Source: Exiguobacterium oxidotolerans JCM 12280
Lineage (GTDB): Bacteria > Bacillota > Bacilli > Exiguobacteriales > Exiguobacteriaceae
Assembly: GCF_000702625.1 (NCBI RefSeq)
Contig: NZ_JNIS01000001.1
Span: 2,360,001-2,424,000, forward strand
Reading direction: 5' to 3'
DNA length: 64,000 bases
Under the pieces are notes generated by a model that saw only the letters and a list, made by a program, of their open reading frames with translations, had not been told where the DNA came from and ran no database searches. Below are positions 1-9,214 of this stretch, in pieces; position 1 is the first letter of the stretch, and each line of letters starts with the position of its first letter. Made by a program: the position numbers and the translations under genes.

Positions 1-2
1 GT

Positions 3-2702
3 GGGGATGAGGCGATTAAAACATTTCAAACGGAACGGACGCGTCTCGTCAGTGATTTGAAAAAGCGTCAGGAGCTATTCGTTCAAAAAGAGGGTGTCGA
101 CTACCTCGAAGATCTTCGGTCGCAACTTGGACATGTCGAGATGATCGTGACACTCGTCCGAAAGTTTGCTGAAGCCTATCTCGAAGCCAAACAAGAACGG
201 GGGCTTGTCGATTTTTCCGATTTGGAACATTTTGCTTTAGCCGTTTTAGAAGAAGACGGGGCACCGACCGATGTCGCCCGCTTGCTTCAAGAACGCTTCG
301 TCGAAGTGCTCGTCGATGAATACCAAGATACGAACGAAGTGCAAGAACGTATCTTGACGTTAGTCTCCCAATCAGACGAACAAACAGGGAATCTTTTTAT
401 GGTTGGCGATGTTAAACAATCGATTTATAAATTCCGTCATGCTGAGCCGGGACTTTTTCTTGATAAGTTCAAGCGATTCCGGCAAACAGATTATGGGACA
501 CGAATCGATTTGACGAAAAATTTCCGGAGTCGTCTTGAAGTCCTTGATGGGACGAATCATATTTTCAGACAAGTGATGGATGCCGCCGTCGGTGAGATCG
601 ATTATGACGACGCAGCCTATCTACGGCTCGGGAATCTTGGTTACTTTGAATCAGAACAAGTCGAACCCGAGTTGATTCTAATCGATCAACAAGATGAAAA
701 TAAGGAAGAATTAGAGGCGCGTGCCATCGCAACCCGAATCATCGAGATGGTCAATGAGGATAACCCTTACCTCGTGTTCGATGCCAAACAAAAACGTTTT
801 CGCAAATGTGAATATCGGGACATCGTCGTGCTCGTTCGTTCACGTGGGAAACGCGTTCAAGCGCTCGTTGAAGTGTTTGAACAATATGAGCTACCGGTAT
901 ACGCGGACACGACCGGCGGTTACTTCCAAGCAACGGAAATTCAAATCATGATGGCATTATTAAAAACGATTGATAATCCGTTACAGGACATTCCATTCGC
1001 GAGTTTGCTCCGGTCGCCGATTTTTGGTCTGACCGATCGTGATTTAGGGCGAATCCGTGCAAAGTCGAAGGATACGAGTTTTTATGAGGCTGCCGTCCAT
1101 GTCGCAGGCGAAGCGACGCCACTCGGGATTCGGGTCGATGAAGCGTTACAACGTGTCAATCAATGGCGGACAGAAGCCCGTGGGAAGTCACTTGCCGCAC
1201 TCATTCGCTCACTGTTTGACCAAACCGGGTATTTCGAATACGTCGGATGCCTTGCAGGAGGACGAAGTCGTCAAGCGAATTTGAATGCGTTATATGAACG
1301 TGCAAAACAGTATGAAGGAGCAGGATATCGGGGGTTGTATCGTTTCCTACGACTGATAAATCGTTTAATTGAGCGTGGCGAAGACTTTTCCGAAGCTCGT
1401 TCACTAGGAGAAGACGAAGATGTCATTCGCGTCATGACGATTCATCAATCGAAAGGGCTCGAGTTTCCGGTGACGATCGTCAGTCAACTTGGCAAACAAT
1501 TTAATAAACAAGATCAAATCCAAGCCATTCAATTACACAAAACGTATGGGATTGCGCTTGACGCGATTGATCCAATCAAACGCTTGCGGTCAGGTACATT
1601 GTTAAAAGAGGTCATTCGCCGTGAGATGGATCGTGAAATGAAAGCAGAAGAAATGCGGGTTCTTTATGTCGCGATGACCCGAGCAAAAGAAAAGTTGATA
1701 TTAGTCGGTTCAATCAAGGGATTAGATGAACAGTTGTTAAAATGGCAAGCTGCTCCACCTGATGAATTATTGTTGCCGGAAATAGATCGTCGTAATGCGA
1801 AAACGTATGCAGACTGGGTAGCACCAGCTGTACTTCGAAACTTTATGTTACAAGAAGGAGAGCAACAATGGGCATTCCGGATCATGGAATTGAACGAAAT
1901 TGCGCCATACCAAGAAATTTCGACGATGATTGAACAGTTGGAACATGTTCGTCAACTCGAAAAAATCGACCGACTTGAAAATCAAGCATTTAAAGCACGG
2001 ATTGAAGAAAGTTTTTCATACCGTTATCCGCATCAAATCGCAACGGAAACGGCAGCGAAGCAAACCGTGACTGAACTCAAACGGACCGAACAACTGGAGC
2101 GGGCAGCGTTTGAAGCGACAGAACGCCAGGCGACGTATTACCGGACTCCACAGTTCTTAGGCCCGGTCTTGACGGGAGCAGAACGCGGGACTGTCTTACA
2201 CTTAGCGATGCAACTTTATGAAGCGGATTTGCCGCTTGCTGAACAAATCACGAAGTGGGAGACAGGTGAACGAATCTCAGAACAAGAAGCTTTGACGATG
2301 CGTGATGCACAAAATCAGCTCGAGACGTTCCTGGCGTCAAGCATCGGACGATTATTTGAGGATCGTTTACGGACGGGAGACGTCTATCGTGAACTTCCTT
2401 TCACGTACAAAATCGATGCCTCACGTTTTCGTACGGATTGGCATGGTCCCGTTGATCAAGCAGTCATGCAAGGGATTGTCGATTGTTTAATTCGAGACGG
2501 GGAGGACTATATTCTTCTCGACTATAAATCGGACCAAGTCTTTGAAATGGGTGCTGATCAAAACCCAGCCCAAATTTTACGCGAACGGTATGCAACACAG
2601 TTGAATTTATACCAAGAAGCGCTGGAGTCGATTTTAAATATTTCAATTTCGCAGAAATTGATTTATGCATTTTCGTTGCAACAGGTGATTGAAATTGACT
2701 GA
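3..2702 (+). CDS. addA: ATP-dependent helicase/nuclease subunit A (AddA), 5' end outside window
   Basis: AddA is the helicase-nuclease subunit of the AddAB complex, which processes double-strand DNA ends for recombination in Bacillota. The reading frame is open from base 3, so the N-terminus and Walker A lie upstream; about 899 residues are visible. Seen: the Walker B/helicase motif II VDEYQDTNE near fragment residue 105, a VMTIHQSKGLEFP motif near residue 480, VLYVAMTRAKEKL (late UvrD-type motif) near 550, and a C-terminal RecB-type nuclease motif ILLDYKSD near 840. This order is UvrD-like helicase followed by PDDEXK nuclease, as known for AddA. addB would be expected immediately upstream. 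No gene follows it on the same strand for 318 bp. Confidence 0.95.
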   Translation, partial: GDEAIKTFQTERTRLVSDLKKRQELFVQKEGVDYLEDLRSQLGHVEMIVTLVRKFAEAYLEAKQERGLVDFSDLEHFALAVLEEDGAPTDVARLLQERFVEVLVDEYQDTNEVQERILTLVSQSDEQTGNLFMVGDVKQSIYKFRHAEPGLFLDKFKRFRQTDYGTRIDLTKNFRSRLEVLDGTNHIFRQVMDAAVGEIDYDDAAYLRLGNLGYFESEQVEPELILIDQQDENKEELEARAIATRIIEMVNEDNPYLVFDAKQKRFRKCEYRDIVVLVRSRGKRVQALVEVFEQYELPVYADTTGGYFQATEIQIMMALLKTIDNPLQDIPFASLLRSPIFGLTDRDLGRIRAKSKDTSFYEAAVHVAGEATPLGIRVDEALQRVNQWRTEARGKSLAALIRSLFDQTGYFEYVGCLAGGRSRQANLNALYERAKQYEGAGYRGLYRFLRLINRLIERGEDFSEARSLGEDEDVIRVMTIHQSKGLEFPVTIVSQLGKQFNKQDQIQAIQLHKTYGIALDAIDPIKRLRSGTLLKEVIRREMDREMKAEEMRVLYVAMTRAKEKLILVGSIKGLDEQLLKWQAAPPDELLLPEIDRRNAKTYADWVAPAVLRNFMLQEGEQQWAFRIMELNEIAPYQEISTMIEQLEHVRQLEKIDRLENQAFKARIEESFSYRYPHQIATETAAKQTVTELKRTEQLERAAFEATERQATYYRTPQFLGPVLTGAERGTVLHLAMQLYEADLPLAEQITKWETGERISEQEALTMRDAQNQLETFLASSIGRLFEDRLRTGDVYRELPFTYKIDASRFRTDWHGPVDQAVMQGIVDCLIRDGEDYILLDYKSDQVFEMGADQNPAQILRERYATQLNLYQEALESILNISISQKLIYAFSLQQVIEID

Positions 2703-2713
2703 CTAGGTAAACG

Positions 2714-2752
2714 AAAAAAACTGTTATCTACTAATTGTACTTTGTCTACACG
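2714..2752 (-). repeat. fragment of dispersed TGTAGACAAA repeat (copy F)
   Basis: Read on the minus strand this begins with GTGTAGACAAAGTAC and ends with AGATAACAG followed by a T-run. It matches the end of copy E (6466-6534), with the shared blocks ACTTTGTCTACA and CTGTTATCT on the plus strand. Only the left end of the element is present. The rest of the 2703-3020 gap holds a possible stem-loop near 2797-2825 (GAGTGCT/AGCACCC) and the upstream region of the response regulator; no gene is seen in it. Confidence 0.55.
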
Positions 2753-2776
2753 AGACCTCTAGAAATAGGGGTCTTT
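2753..2776 (+). terminator. weak intrinsic terminator after addA
   Basis: AGACC and GGTCT arms separated by a short AT-rich loop and followed by TTTC, 50 bp after the addA stop. The stem is short and the U-tract poor. It directly abuts a fragment of the dispersed TGTAGACAAA repeat. Confidence 0.45.
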
Positions 2777-3020
2777 CGCTAATACTAATGTGTTGGGACA
2801 CGAGTGCTCCTGACAGCACCCAATACCTGCATTTTAGTCTTGATAAGTGTTGGAATTGTTTTTACTAGAGTGACTAGTGCGACCTTTTACGTTTTTTTGT
2901 TTAGAGACGTGTGAAAAACAAAAGTCAACCGAGTGATTTCCATTTCCTATTGTGAAGGAACTGTGTAGAATGAATAAGGTATGGATTAAGATAAGTGGAT
3001 ACATTTAGGAGGAATTATAG

Positions 3021-3398
3021 ATGGCACGTATTTTATTAGCAGAGGACGAAGACGTATTACGGATGTTGGTCCTTGATACGTTAGAAGATGAAGGGTATAC
3101 GATCGATGAAGCGACGGATGGCGACGAAGCCTACCAAAAAATCATGAGTCAGCATTATGATCTTGTATTACTTGATTACATGATGCCAGGGATGACAGGG
3201 ATTGAAGTCATCGAAAAAGTACGACGTCACCCGGACAAACAACAATTAAAAATTATGATGCTGACGGCGAAGAGTCAACAATCGGATCGTGAACGCGCTG
3301 AAGAGATCGGGGCGAATTACTTTTTCTCAAAACCGTTCAGTCCGTTAGAGTTGATTGATGTCGTAGGAGGAATATTGAGTGATCATCAAGTGGATTAA
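3021..3398 (+). CDS. single-domain (CheY-like) response regulator
   Basis: 125 residues forming one receiver domain and nothing more. Seen: acidic pair E8-D9, phospho-acceptor D52 in VLLDYMMPG, T82 in MLTAK and K104 in FSKPF, the full set of conserved receiver residues. There is no DNA-binding or enzymatic output domain, so it must act through protein contacts or as a phosphotransfer step (inference). The ATG has a strong AGGAGGA ribosome binding site. The 3' end overlaps the downstream kinase by 20 nt, implying translational coupling and a dedicated pair. The output pathway cannot be told from the sequence. Confidence 0.92.
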   Translation: MARILLAEDEDVLRMLVLDTLEDEGYTIDEATDGDEAYQKIMSQHYDLVLLDYMMPGMTGIEVIEKVRRHPDKQQLKIMMLTAKSQQSDRERAEEIGANYFFSKPFSPLELIDVVGGILSDHQVD

Positions 3399-5919
3399 TC
3401 GAAAAATCGGACGCCAATTGATGGCTTCCTTTTATGTCGTTTTAGCTACGCTGATGATTTCTTCTTTGGCCGTCTACAACTATACGGACACAAGGTTACA
3501 AGATACCCGCGCGAAGCTTGAAGATATCAGGGATCGTAGCGCCCGGGCCGGTGCACTATGGGAAGAGTGGCAAGACCTTCAGTTTAATATGCGTGGTTAT
3601 GCGTTAATGGGGGATGCCACCTTATATGAAAAAATCGCTGCGCAACAAACAGCGATTGATCGTCAAACACGGTGGTTCGAAAAAAATGCGATTTATGAGC
3701 AAGGAAAAGTCTATGCGACATCTTCACGCGAATTGTATAGCTATTACTTCGATTCGGTTTTGCCGCTTGTGCAGTCCTATGTAAAAGGTAAAAAAGATGG
3801 GGACGTCACAGAGACGTTTCTTCGCGGGACGACTTTAACGAATCTTCCATTAGGGAAAGAACTTGTTGCGGATGGAAAAATCTCATTAGATGACGCAGGC
3901 AATATCGATGTCCTCTCGGAAATCGATAAAAGTGAGCTGGCACTTGGAGGATACCGTGAATTTCTTGATGAGTGGGCAGAGAGAACGAGCCAACAGTTAG
4001 GACAAGAGATTCGAACGACACAACTGATTTGGTTGTCGAATATCATCGTCGTCATTGCTGTGTTGATTTTCTTTATCTACCCGTTCATTCGAAGAATCAC
4101 CTCTGAACTGTTAGGACTCGTTAAAAATAGTCAGCGCCTTGCAAATGGAGAAGACATTTCGAACATTCAAGTCCCAAAACGAAAAGACGAAATCGGAATC
4201 CTAGCTTTGTCATTCAATCAAATGGCTAGTTCGATTTCAGAAAATAAACAACACTTACTCGCAAAAAACGAAGAACTGCAAGCGCAACAAGAAGAACTGC
4301 AAGCACAACAAGAAGAACTGCAAGCCCAACAGCAAGAACTAGAAGAAGCGTTAGAACTGACGATGCGAAATGAACAGCATCTTCAATACCGAAATGATTT
4401 AACAGAGACGCTTGCCGCTCGGGAAGCATTGACAGCTTATCCGGAAATCATCGAAAAACTTGTAGCGATTACAGGTTCAGAAATCGGTGCCCTCGTTTTC
4501 GTCGATGAGGGACAAAGTTATTCTGTCGTCACACATGGTATGACAGAACAATTGACGGACCAATTGCTTGGTAGCGATTTCTCATTGTTGAAGCGAGCAG
4601 ATACTTTGAAAAAAGCAGTCCATTCGTCGAAACAAGTATCGAGTAATCACCCGTTGCCCTACCCGTACTATATGTATGAGACAGCAGTACCGATTTTAGA
4701 TCCGTCATCGGATGAAGTGATTGCCTTCATCTATCTCGTTCGTTACCGCGACCAATTTACGAATGAACAAATGCGGGATGTCATGTCGTTCTCACGTCAA
4801 TTGTCGCTCTCCCTATTACGGATGCGGTTATTTGATGAGATGAACAAAGAAAAAACGAAAACTGAACGTATTCTCGATTCGATCCGTGAAGCGGTGATTT
4901 ACATTGAACCCGGTAAAGAAGAGGTCTTCGTCAATCAGCCATTGTATGATCTATTTCCGGAGTTGCGCTATGGAGCGAATGAAGAAGTCGAGACACTTGA
5001 TTTCTGCCTAGAAGCAATTCATTCCATCGTCGATGACCAAGCGATATTTTCACAGTACGTTGAAGCCGTTCTAGAAGGAGATGTCCCGACAGAAAGTCTT
5101 CAATTCTCAATCCGACAACAAACGGTCTTTATTCAATTTTATGTCGAGTCGATTGAAATTCTTGGTGTCCACAAAGGGACGATGCTCGTCTTGCGTGACG
5201 TGACGAAAGAAACGGAAATGGATCGACTGAAGTCGGAGCTTGTTTCGACAGTTTCGCATGAATTACGGACTCCGTTATCGTCCATCTATGGATTTACGGA
5301 GTTGATGTTGAATCGAGATATCGACACGCCCCGTCAAGATAAGTATTTGCAGACGATTCACTCTGAGACAGAGCGCCTTGCCAATCTCGTCAATGATTTT
5401 CTTGACGTCCAACGGATGGAATCGGGGACACAGTCGTATAAAAAAGAGCCGCTTGATTTGCGCCTACTCCTTGAAGAGACGACACAATTTTATGCAGCAT
5501 CGACGAAAAAACACACGATTTCTTTCCGAGCGATGAGTGAGGCACTTCCGCTCATAGAAGCAGATGAAGAAAAGATGAAACAGTTGATGAATAATCTACT
5601 GAACAATGCCGTCAAATATTCACCGTTCGGTGGAAACATTGATGTGACCCTGTCGATTGAAGAACAACATGTCTTGTTCGAGGTCCGTGATCAAGGGATT
5701 GGTATTCCAGCGTCAGCACTCAACCACTTATTCGAGAAGTTTTATCGTGTCGATAATTCAGATAGCCGTAAAATTGGCGGGACGGGACTGGGACTCGCGA
5801 TCTGTAAAGAAATCGTCACGGGTCACGGCGGAGAAATTCAAGTCGAGTCCATCGAAAAACATGGAAGTACGTTCATCGTTAAACTTCCGTTACTAGTAGA
5901 ACGTGTGACGATTTCTTGA
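3379..5919 (+). CDS. multi-domain membrane sensor histidine kinase
   Basis: 846 residues starting at GTG, with TAGGAGG 8 nt upstream inside the response regulator gene. Order seen: N-terminal membrane segment (about 15-36), a roughly 180-residue helical extracellular region resembling CHASE3-type sensors, a second membrane segment (about 214-238), HAMP (about 240-295), a Gln/Glu-rich coiled coil (about 295-335), a GAF-like domain (about 345-490), a PAS-like region (about 495-605), then HisKA with SHELRTP (His627) and an ATPase domain with LLNNAVKY, DQGIGIP and GGTGLGLAI. All catalytic boxes are present, so it should be active. The coiled coil holds three nearly identical 7-residue repeats. 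The ligand is unknown. Confidence 0.93.
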   Translation: MIIKWINRKIGRQLMASFYVVLATLMISSLAVYNYTDTRLQDTRAKLEDIRDRSARAGALWEEWQDLQFNMRGYALMGDATLYEKIAAQQTAIDRQTRWFEKNAIYEQGKVYATSSRELYSYYFDSVLPLVQSYVKGKKDGDVTETFLRGTTLTNLPLGKELVADGKISLDDAGNIDVLSEIDKSELALGGYREFLDEWAERTSQQLGQEIRTTQLIWLSNIIVVIAVLIFFIYPFIRRITSELLGLVKNSQRLANGEDISNIQVPKRKDEIGILALSFNQMASSISENKQHLLAKNEELQAQQEELQAQQEELQAQQQELEEALELTMRNEQHLQYRNDLTETLAAREALTAYPEIIEKLVAITGSEIGALVFVDEGQSYSVVTHGMTEQLTDQLLGSDFSLLKRADTLKKAVHSSKQVSSNHPLPYPYYMYETAVPILDPSSDEVIAFIYLVRYRDQFTNEQMRDVMSFSRQLSLSLLRMRLFDEMNKEKTKTERILDSIREAVIYIEPGKEEVFVNQPLYDLFPELRYGANEEVETLDFCLEAIHSIVDDQAIFSQYVEAVLEGDVPTESLQFSIRQQTVFIQFYVESIEILGVHKGTMLVLRDVTKETEMDRLKSELVSTVSHELRTPLSSIYGFTELMLNRDIDTPRQDKYLQTIHSETERLANLVNDFLDVQRMESGTQSYKKEPLDLRLLLEETTQFYAASTKKHTISFRAMSEALPLIEADEEKMKQLMNNLLNNAVKYSPFGGNIDVTLSIEEQHVLFEVRDQGIGIPASALNHLFEKFYRVDNSDSRKIGGTGLGLAICKEIVTGHGGEIQVESIEKHGSTFIVKLPLLVERVTIS
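4270..4332 (+). repeat. three tandem 21-bp in-frame repeats in the kinase linker
   Basis: Three consecutive 21-bp units, differing at one or two bases each, encode EELQAQQ three times (kinase residues about 298-318) and continue a heptad pattern into QELEEALE. The unit is exactly one coiled-coil heptad, so gain or loss of a copy would keep both frame and helical register. Confidence 0.9.
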
Positions 5920-6007
5920 ATAAACGATATGTTACGAAAATAAACCTATATCTAGTAGAGAAAATCAGCTACCATGAAATAGGAACTAGAAAAAGGGGGA
6001 AATCATC

Positions 6008-6388
6008 ATGCCAATCACTGCTTTTGTTCATACCCATGTTTTGCTGTGGGTGTTACTACTCGTTACGTTCTTTGTCGCCTTCTCAATGTACAAGAAGGGA
6101 AAACCTGCGGCTAAAGGAATCCACATGGCCTTTCGCCTCTTCTTGGTATTAACGTTCGCGACAGGATTGTATCTGTATATCAAAATCATGGGGATGTCTG
6201 AAAATCCGGACGGGTTATACCATGCAAAAATCACCGGTGGTTTATTGTCACTCATCTTGGGTGAATTGACATTAGTTCGATTGAAGAAAGGAAAATCGTA
6301 TTCTGGATTCTTGCTCGGATTTGCGGTTCTCATACTCGTGACGATTTTCTTAGGGTACTCGTTACCATTCGGTATGGAGTTCTTCTGA
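6008..6388 (+). CDS. yisL: YisL family membrane protein (DUF1516)
   Basis: 126 residues with about four hydrophobic segments. The C-terminal half (HAKITGGLLSLILGE, a basic RLKKGK loop, then LGYSLPFGMEFF) fits the YisL/DUF1516 family of Bacillales as remembered, which is usually about 118 residues. The ATG at 6008 follows AGGGGG at suitable distance. Function is not established for the family. It stands alone between the sensor kinase and a strong terminator. Confidence 0.8.
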   Translation: MPITAFVHTHVLLWVLLLVTFFVAFSMYKKGKPAAKGIHMAFRLFLVLTFATGLYLYIKIMGMSENPDGLYHAKITGGLLSLILGELTLVRLKKGKSYSGFLLGFAVLILVTIFLGYSLPFGMEFF

Positions 6389-6405
6389 TTCACTGCCCGG
6401 TTAAG

Positions 6406-6450
6406 AGTCGACCATCATTGTGTTCCGGCACAGCGATGGTCGACTTTTTT
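6406..6450 (+). terminator. intrinsic terminator after yisL
   Basis: Perfect 11-bp stem AGTCGACCATC/GATGGTCGACT with an 18-nt loop followed by six T. Confidence 0.9.
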
Positions 6451-6465
6451 ATTTTGCGTGTTCCC

Positions 6466-6534
6466 GTCTCGATCGAGGAAAACATCGAAAAAAATGCTGT
6501 TATCTCCCGATAGCACTTTGTCTACAGTCTGAAG
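6466..6534 (-). repeat. truncated copy of dispersed repeat (copy E)
   Basis: On the minus strand it starts CTTCAGACTGTAGACAAAG, continues with TGCTATCGGGAGATAA, and ends in a TTTTCCTCGATCGAGA hairpin. These correspond to the left inverted repeat, the adjacent spacer and the CCTCG..CGAGG hairpin of copy A (16007-16409). The remainder of the element is missing. It lies just after the yisL terminator, in opposite orientation to the flanking genes. Confidence 0.75.
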
Positions 6535-6618
6535 CAAAAGTTTAATGCGTTTTTTTTGTTTACAAGTTGTTGTTATTTGGGAAAAGGGATGTATTACGTG
6601 GTAGAGAGGGGAACGCTT

Positions 6619-7617
6619 GTGGCACAGTTGAAAGAATGGACAAAGGTTTTTCGGGCGAGAAAATGGATGAAGCGAGCGGAACCGGTTTTACCATTATGGC
6701 ATGGATATATTGGGTATAAATATGGGTTGTTCGATGTCTTAGGTGCTGGTGCAACACAAGCAGAAGCGCAAATACGACTGAAGCAACCGCTCACAACAGA
6801 GGCGTTATCGCGTTGGTTCGAGGTTGGTCTGGCAGTCGGACACCTCAAAAAGAAAGATTTACGGTATACGGCAACACGGCACGTCCTTCCAGAACTTTCG
6901 AAAGCAGATGACCGTAGTATCGGCTTCATGTTATCAGAACTGATGGAACTTCATTTACCGGCTTTATTTTCTTATCCACAATTTTTAGAGGATGGTCAAC
7001 AGAAGACCTTTAATGGAGAAGAGCATGGGGACATCGTTGCTGAGACGTCCGCACTTGTCGAAACGGTTGCATTTCCGGCAGTACGTCATATCATTCGAAA
7101 TGAAAACGTTACGTCCTTACTTGATATCGGATGTGCGTACGGAGGATACTTACGAAAAATCCATGAAGCCTTACCGGAACTCCGTCTGGCTGGAATTGAT
7201 ATCGAAGAGTCTGTCATCGCTGAAGCGAAGCGACGCGATACGACAGGGGAAATTGATTTTGTTGTCGGAGATATTAAAACCTTTGAAGTAACGGAAACAT
7301 ACGATGGTGTCATGATGAACAACATTCTTTACTATTTCCCGAAGGAAGAGCGACTCCGTCTCCTCGAAGGTGTCCGTCGCTTCGTCAAGGACGATGGAAC
7401 AGTTATTCTTGTCACACCACTTCGGGATAGTGAATACGGGGCGCCGTTCTCAGCTGCCTTTAACGCCTTCATGACGTTACACGAAAATCTATATCCGCTT
7501 CCTGGGAAAAAAGAATTGACTGAACAATTACATGCGGCCGGTTTCGAAAATGTATCGATCACACCATTTTTGAAAGAAGGAGCTTGGTATATCGTCACTG
7601 CAAACGCCACTTCCTAA
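6619..7617 (+). CDS. class I SAM-dependent methyltransferase
   Basis: 332 residues from the GTG at 6619, which has GAGAGGGG 7 nt upstream; an ATG at 6589 in the same frame is possible but lacks a comparable site. The N-terminal 110 residues resemble a winged-helix dimerisation domain of small-molecule methyltransferases. Rossmann motif I is SLLDIGCAYGGYL, followed by an acidic LAGIDIEES end of strand 2 and GVMMNNILYYF as motif IV. The substrate is unknown. It sits 106 bp upstream of the carotenoid plus-strand operon, separated by a terminator, so a role in pigment or quinone methylation is only a guess. Confidence 0.8.
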   Translation: MAQLKEWTKVFRARKWMKRAEPVLPLWHGYIGYKYGLFDVLGAGATQAEAQIRLKQPLTTEALSRWFEVGLAVGHLKKKDLRYTATRHVLPELSKADDRSIGFMLSELMELHLPALFSYPQFLEDGQQKTFNGEEHGDIVAETSALVETVAFPAVRHIIRNENVTSLLDIGCAYGGYLRKIHEALPELRLAGIDIEESVIAEAKRRDTTGEIDFVVGDIKTFEVTETYDGVMMNNILYYFPKEERLRLLEGVRRFVKDDGTVILVTPLRDSEYGAPFSAAFNAFMTLHENLYPLPGKKELTEQLHAAGFENVSITPFLKEGAWYIVTANATS

Positions 7618-7636
7618 GCGGAAGCTTGGCGTTTTT
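7602..7636 (+). terminator. intrinsic terminator overlapping the methyltransferase stop
   Basis: AAACGCCA..TTCC paired with GGAA..TTGGCGTTTTT; the left arm lies within the last codons of the upstream gene. Confidence 0.8.
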
Positions 7637-7723
7637 ACAGTTTGAAGGCACTTTAGATTTGTGGGCATAGTATGTGATTAGTATAATAGTAAAAACAAGC
7701 AGAGAGAAAAAGGAGAGATTCGT

Positions 7724-9214
7724 GTGAAGCAGCGTGTAGCCGTTATTGGAGCAGGACCCGGAGGACTCGCCTGCGCCATGTTGTTAGCAGGGCGAGGAGT
7801 AGATGTGACTGTGTACGAGAAACAAGCAGTCGTAGGTGGACGGACATCACGTGTGCAAGTTGGTGATTATCAATTTGATCGAGGACCGACCTTCTTAAAT
7901 ATGCCCCATATTTTAGAAAATCTATTTACGAGCATCGGATTGAATTTACACGATTATTTGGAACTGAAGGCACTGGATCCGATGTATACACTCTATTTCA
8001 ATGGAGGGAAGGATCAGTTCACGATGACGACGGACCGAGACCGGATGAAGCAAGCAATTGAAGACCAGTTCCCAGGTAATGGAGAAGGTTATGATCGCTT
8101 TATGGCGGAACAAGCATTGAAACTAGGGAAGTTGATGCCTATCCTCCAAACGAAGCATGATCGATTGACGGATTATTTATCGCCACGTGTGTTGACGGCG
8201 TTACCTCGGCTATCGTTAGGACGCTCGTTATATGACGTATTGTCGGATTACTTTACAAGTGAAGAATTAAAGTATTCGTTTACATTCCAAGCAAAATACC
8301 TTGGTATGTCAGCTTGGGAATGTCCAGGCGGCTTTTCAATTCTATCTTACATGGAACATGCTTACGGCGTTCATCATCCGATTGGCGGAATGAACCGCAT
8401 CCCAGAAGCGATGAAACAAGCAATTGAGGACTTAGGCGGGAAAGTTCATCTGAATGCTGGAGTCGATCAATTGATTTTAGATGGAAAAGAAGCAACCGGT
8501 GTTATTCTAGAATCGGGAGAACATGTGTTATATGACGATGTAGTCGTAGGTGCGGATTTCGCTCATGCGATGAATCATCTCGTACCGGAAGGCGTTCTCA
8601 AAAAATGGTCCCGTCCGAAAATCGATCGTAAAAAATTCTCATGTTCGACATTCATGTTGTATTTAGGCGTCGATAAACGGTTTGACGCTCCGCATCATAC
8701 GATTTATTTTGCGGAAGACTATGAAAAAAATGTCCGTGAGATGACACAGACTCTCGAACTTTCAGAAGACTTTTCGTTCTACGTCCAAAACCCGTCAATC
8801 ATTGACACGACGCTTGCTCCTGAAGGCAAGTCATCTCTATATGTGCTCGTCCCAGTCCCGAATAACTACTCGGATCTTGATTGGGCAGTTGAAGGACCAA
8901 AGTTACGCCGGAAAGTCCTCGACGCACTAGAAGAGCGTTCTCCTTATAAAGGTGTGGAAGCTGCAATTGAAGTTGAAGAGATGTTCACACCTGACGATTG
9001 GGAAGCGATGGGGGTCCATCAAGGAGCAACTTTTAACTTAGGACATCAATTGACGCAGATGATGTATTTTAGACCACACAATCGGTTTGAAGAATTAGAT
9101 CATGTCTATCTAGTTGGAGGCGGGACACACCCAGGTAGTGGTCTTCCGACGATTTTTGAGTCCGCTCGTATTACTGCAGATTTGTTGACGGGTGAAGTAG
9201 GTGTGACGAAATGA
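7724..9214 (+). CDS. CrtN-type carotenoid desaturase/oxidoreductase (first of tandem pair)
   Basis: 496 residues of the phytoene desaturase flavoprotein family. The N-terminal FAD fold is VAVIGAGPGGLACAMLLAG with VVGGRTS, and the C-terminal FAD motif is VGGGTHPGSGLP. KFSCSTFMLYLGVD and LAPEGKSSLYVLVPVP match the middle of Staphylococcus CrtN-like enzymes. Expected to dehydrogenate or oxidise an acyclic carotenoid made by the downstream CrtM. The start is GTG with AAAGGAGAG. Its stop overlaps the next gene by 4 nt (ATGA). Which of the desaturation or oxidation steps it performs cannot be assigned from sequence alone. Confidence 0.85.
   Translation: MKQRVAVIGAGPGGLACAMLLAGRGVDVTVYEKQAVVGGRTSRVQVGDYQFDRGPTFLNMPHILENLFTSIGLNLHDYLELKALDPMYTLYFNGGKDQFTMTTDRDRMKQAIEDQFPGNGEGYDRFMAEQALKLGKLMPILQTKHDRLTDYLSPRVLTALPRLSLGRSLYDVLSDYFTSEELKYSFTFQAKYLGMSAWECPGGFSILSYMEHAYGVHHPIGGMNRIPEAMKQAIEDLGGKVHLNAGVDQLILDGKEATGVILESGEHVLYDDVVVGADFAHAMNHLVPEGVLKKWSRPKIDRKKFSCSTFMLYLGVDKRFDAPHHTIYFAEDYEKNVREMTQTLELSEDFSFYVQNPSIIDTTLAPEGKSSLYVLVPVPNNYSDLDWAVEGPKLRRKVLDALEERSPYKGVEAAIEVEEMFTPDDWEAMGVHQGATFNLGHQLTQMMYFRPHNRFEELDHVYLVGGGTHPGSGLPTIFESARITADLLTGEVGVTK

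Noticed and set aside
4270-4332. Possible CRISPR-like array
   Set aside because: Three contiguous 21-bp units without spacers, in frame inside a kinase gene; it is a coiled-coil repeat.
5916-6152. 78-residue open frame between the kinase and yisL
   Set aside because: Its second half is yisL in another frame and its first half has no ribosome binding site.
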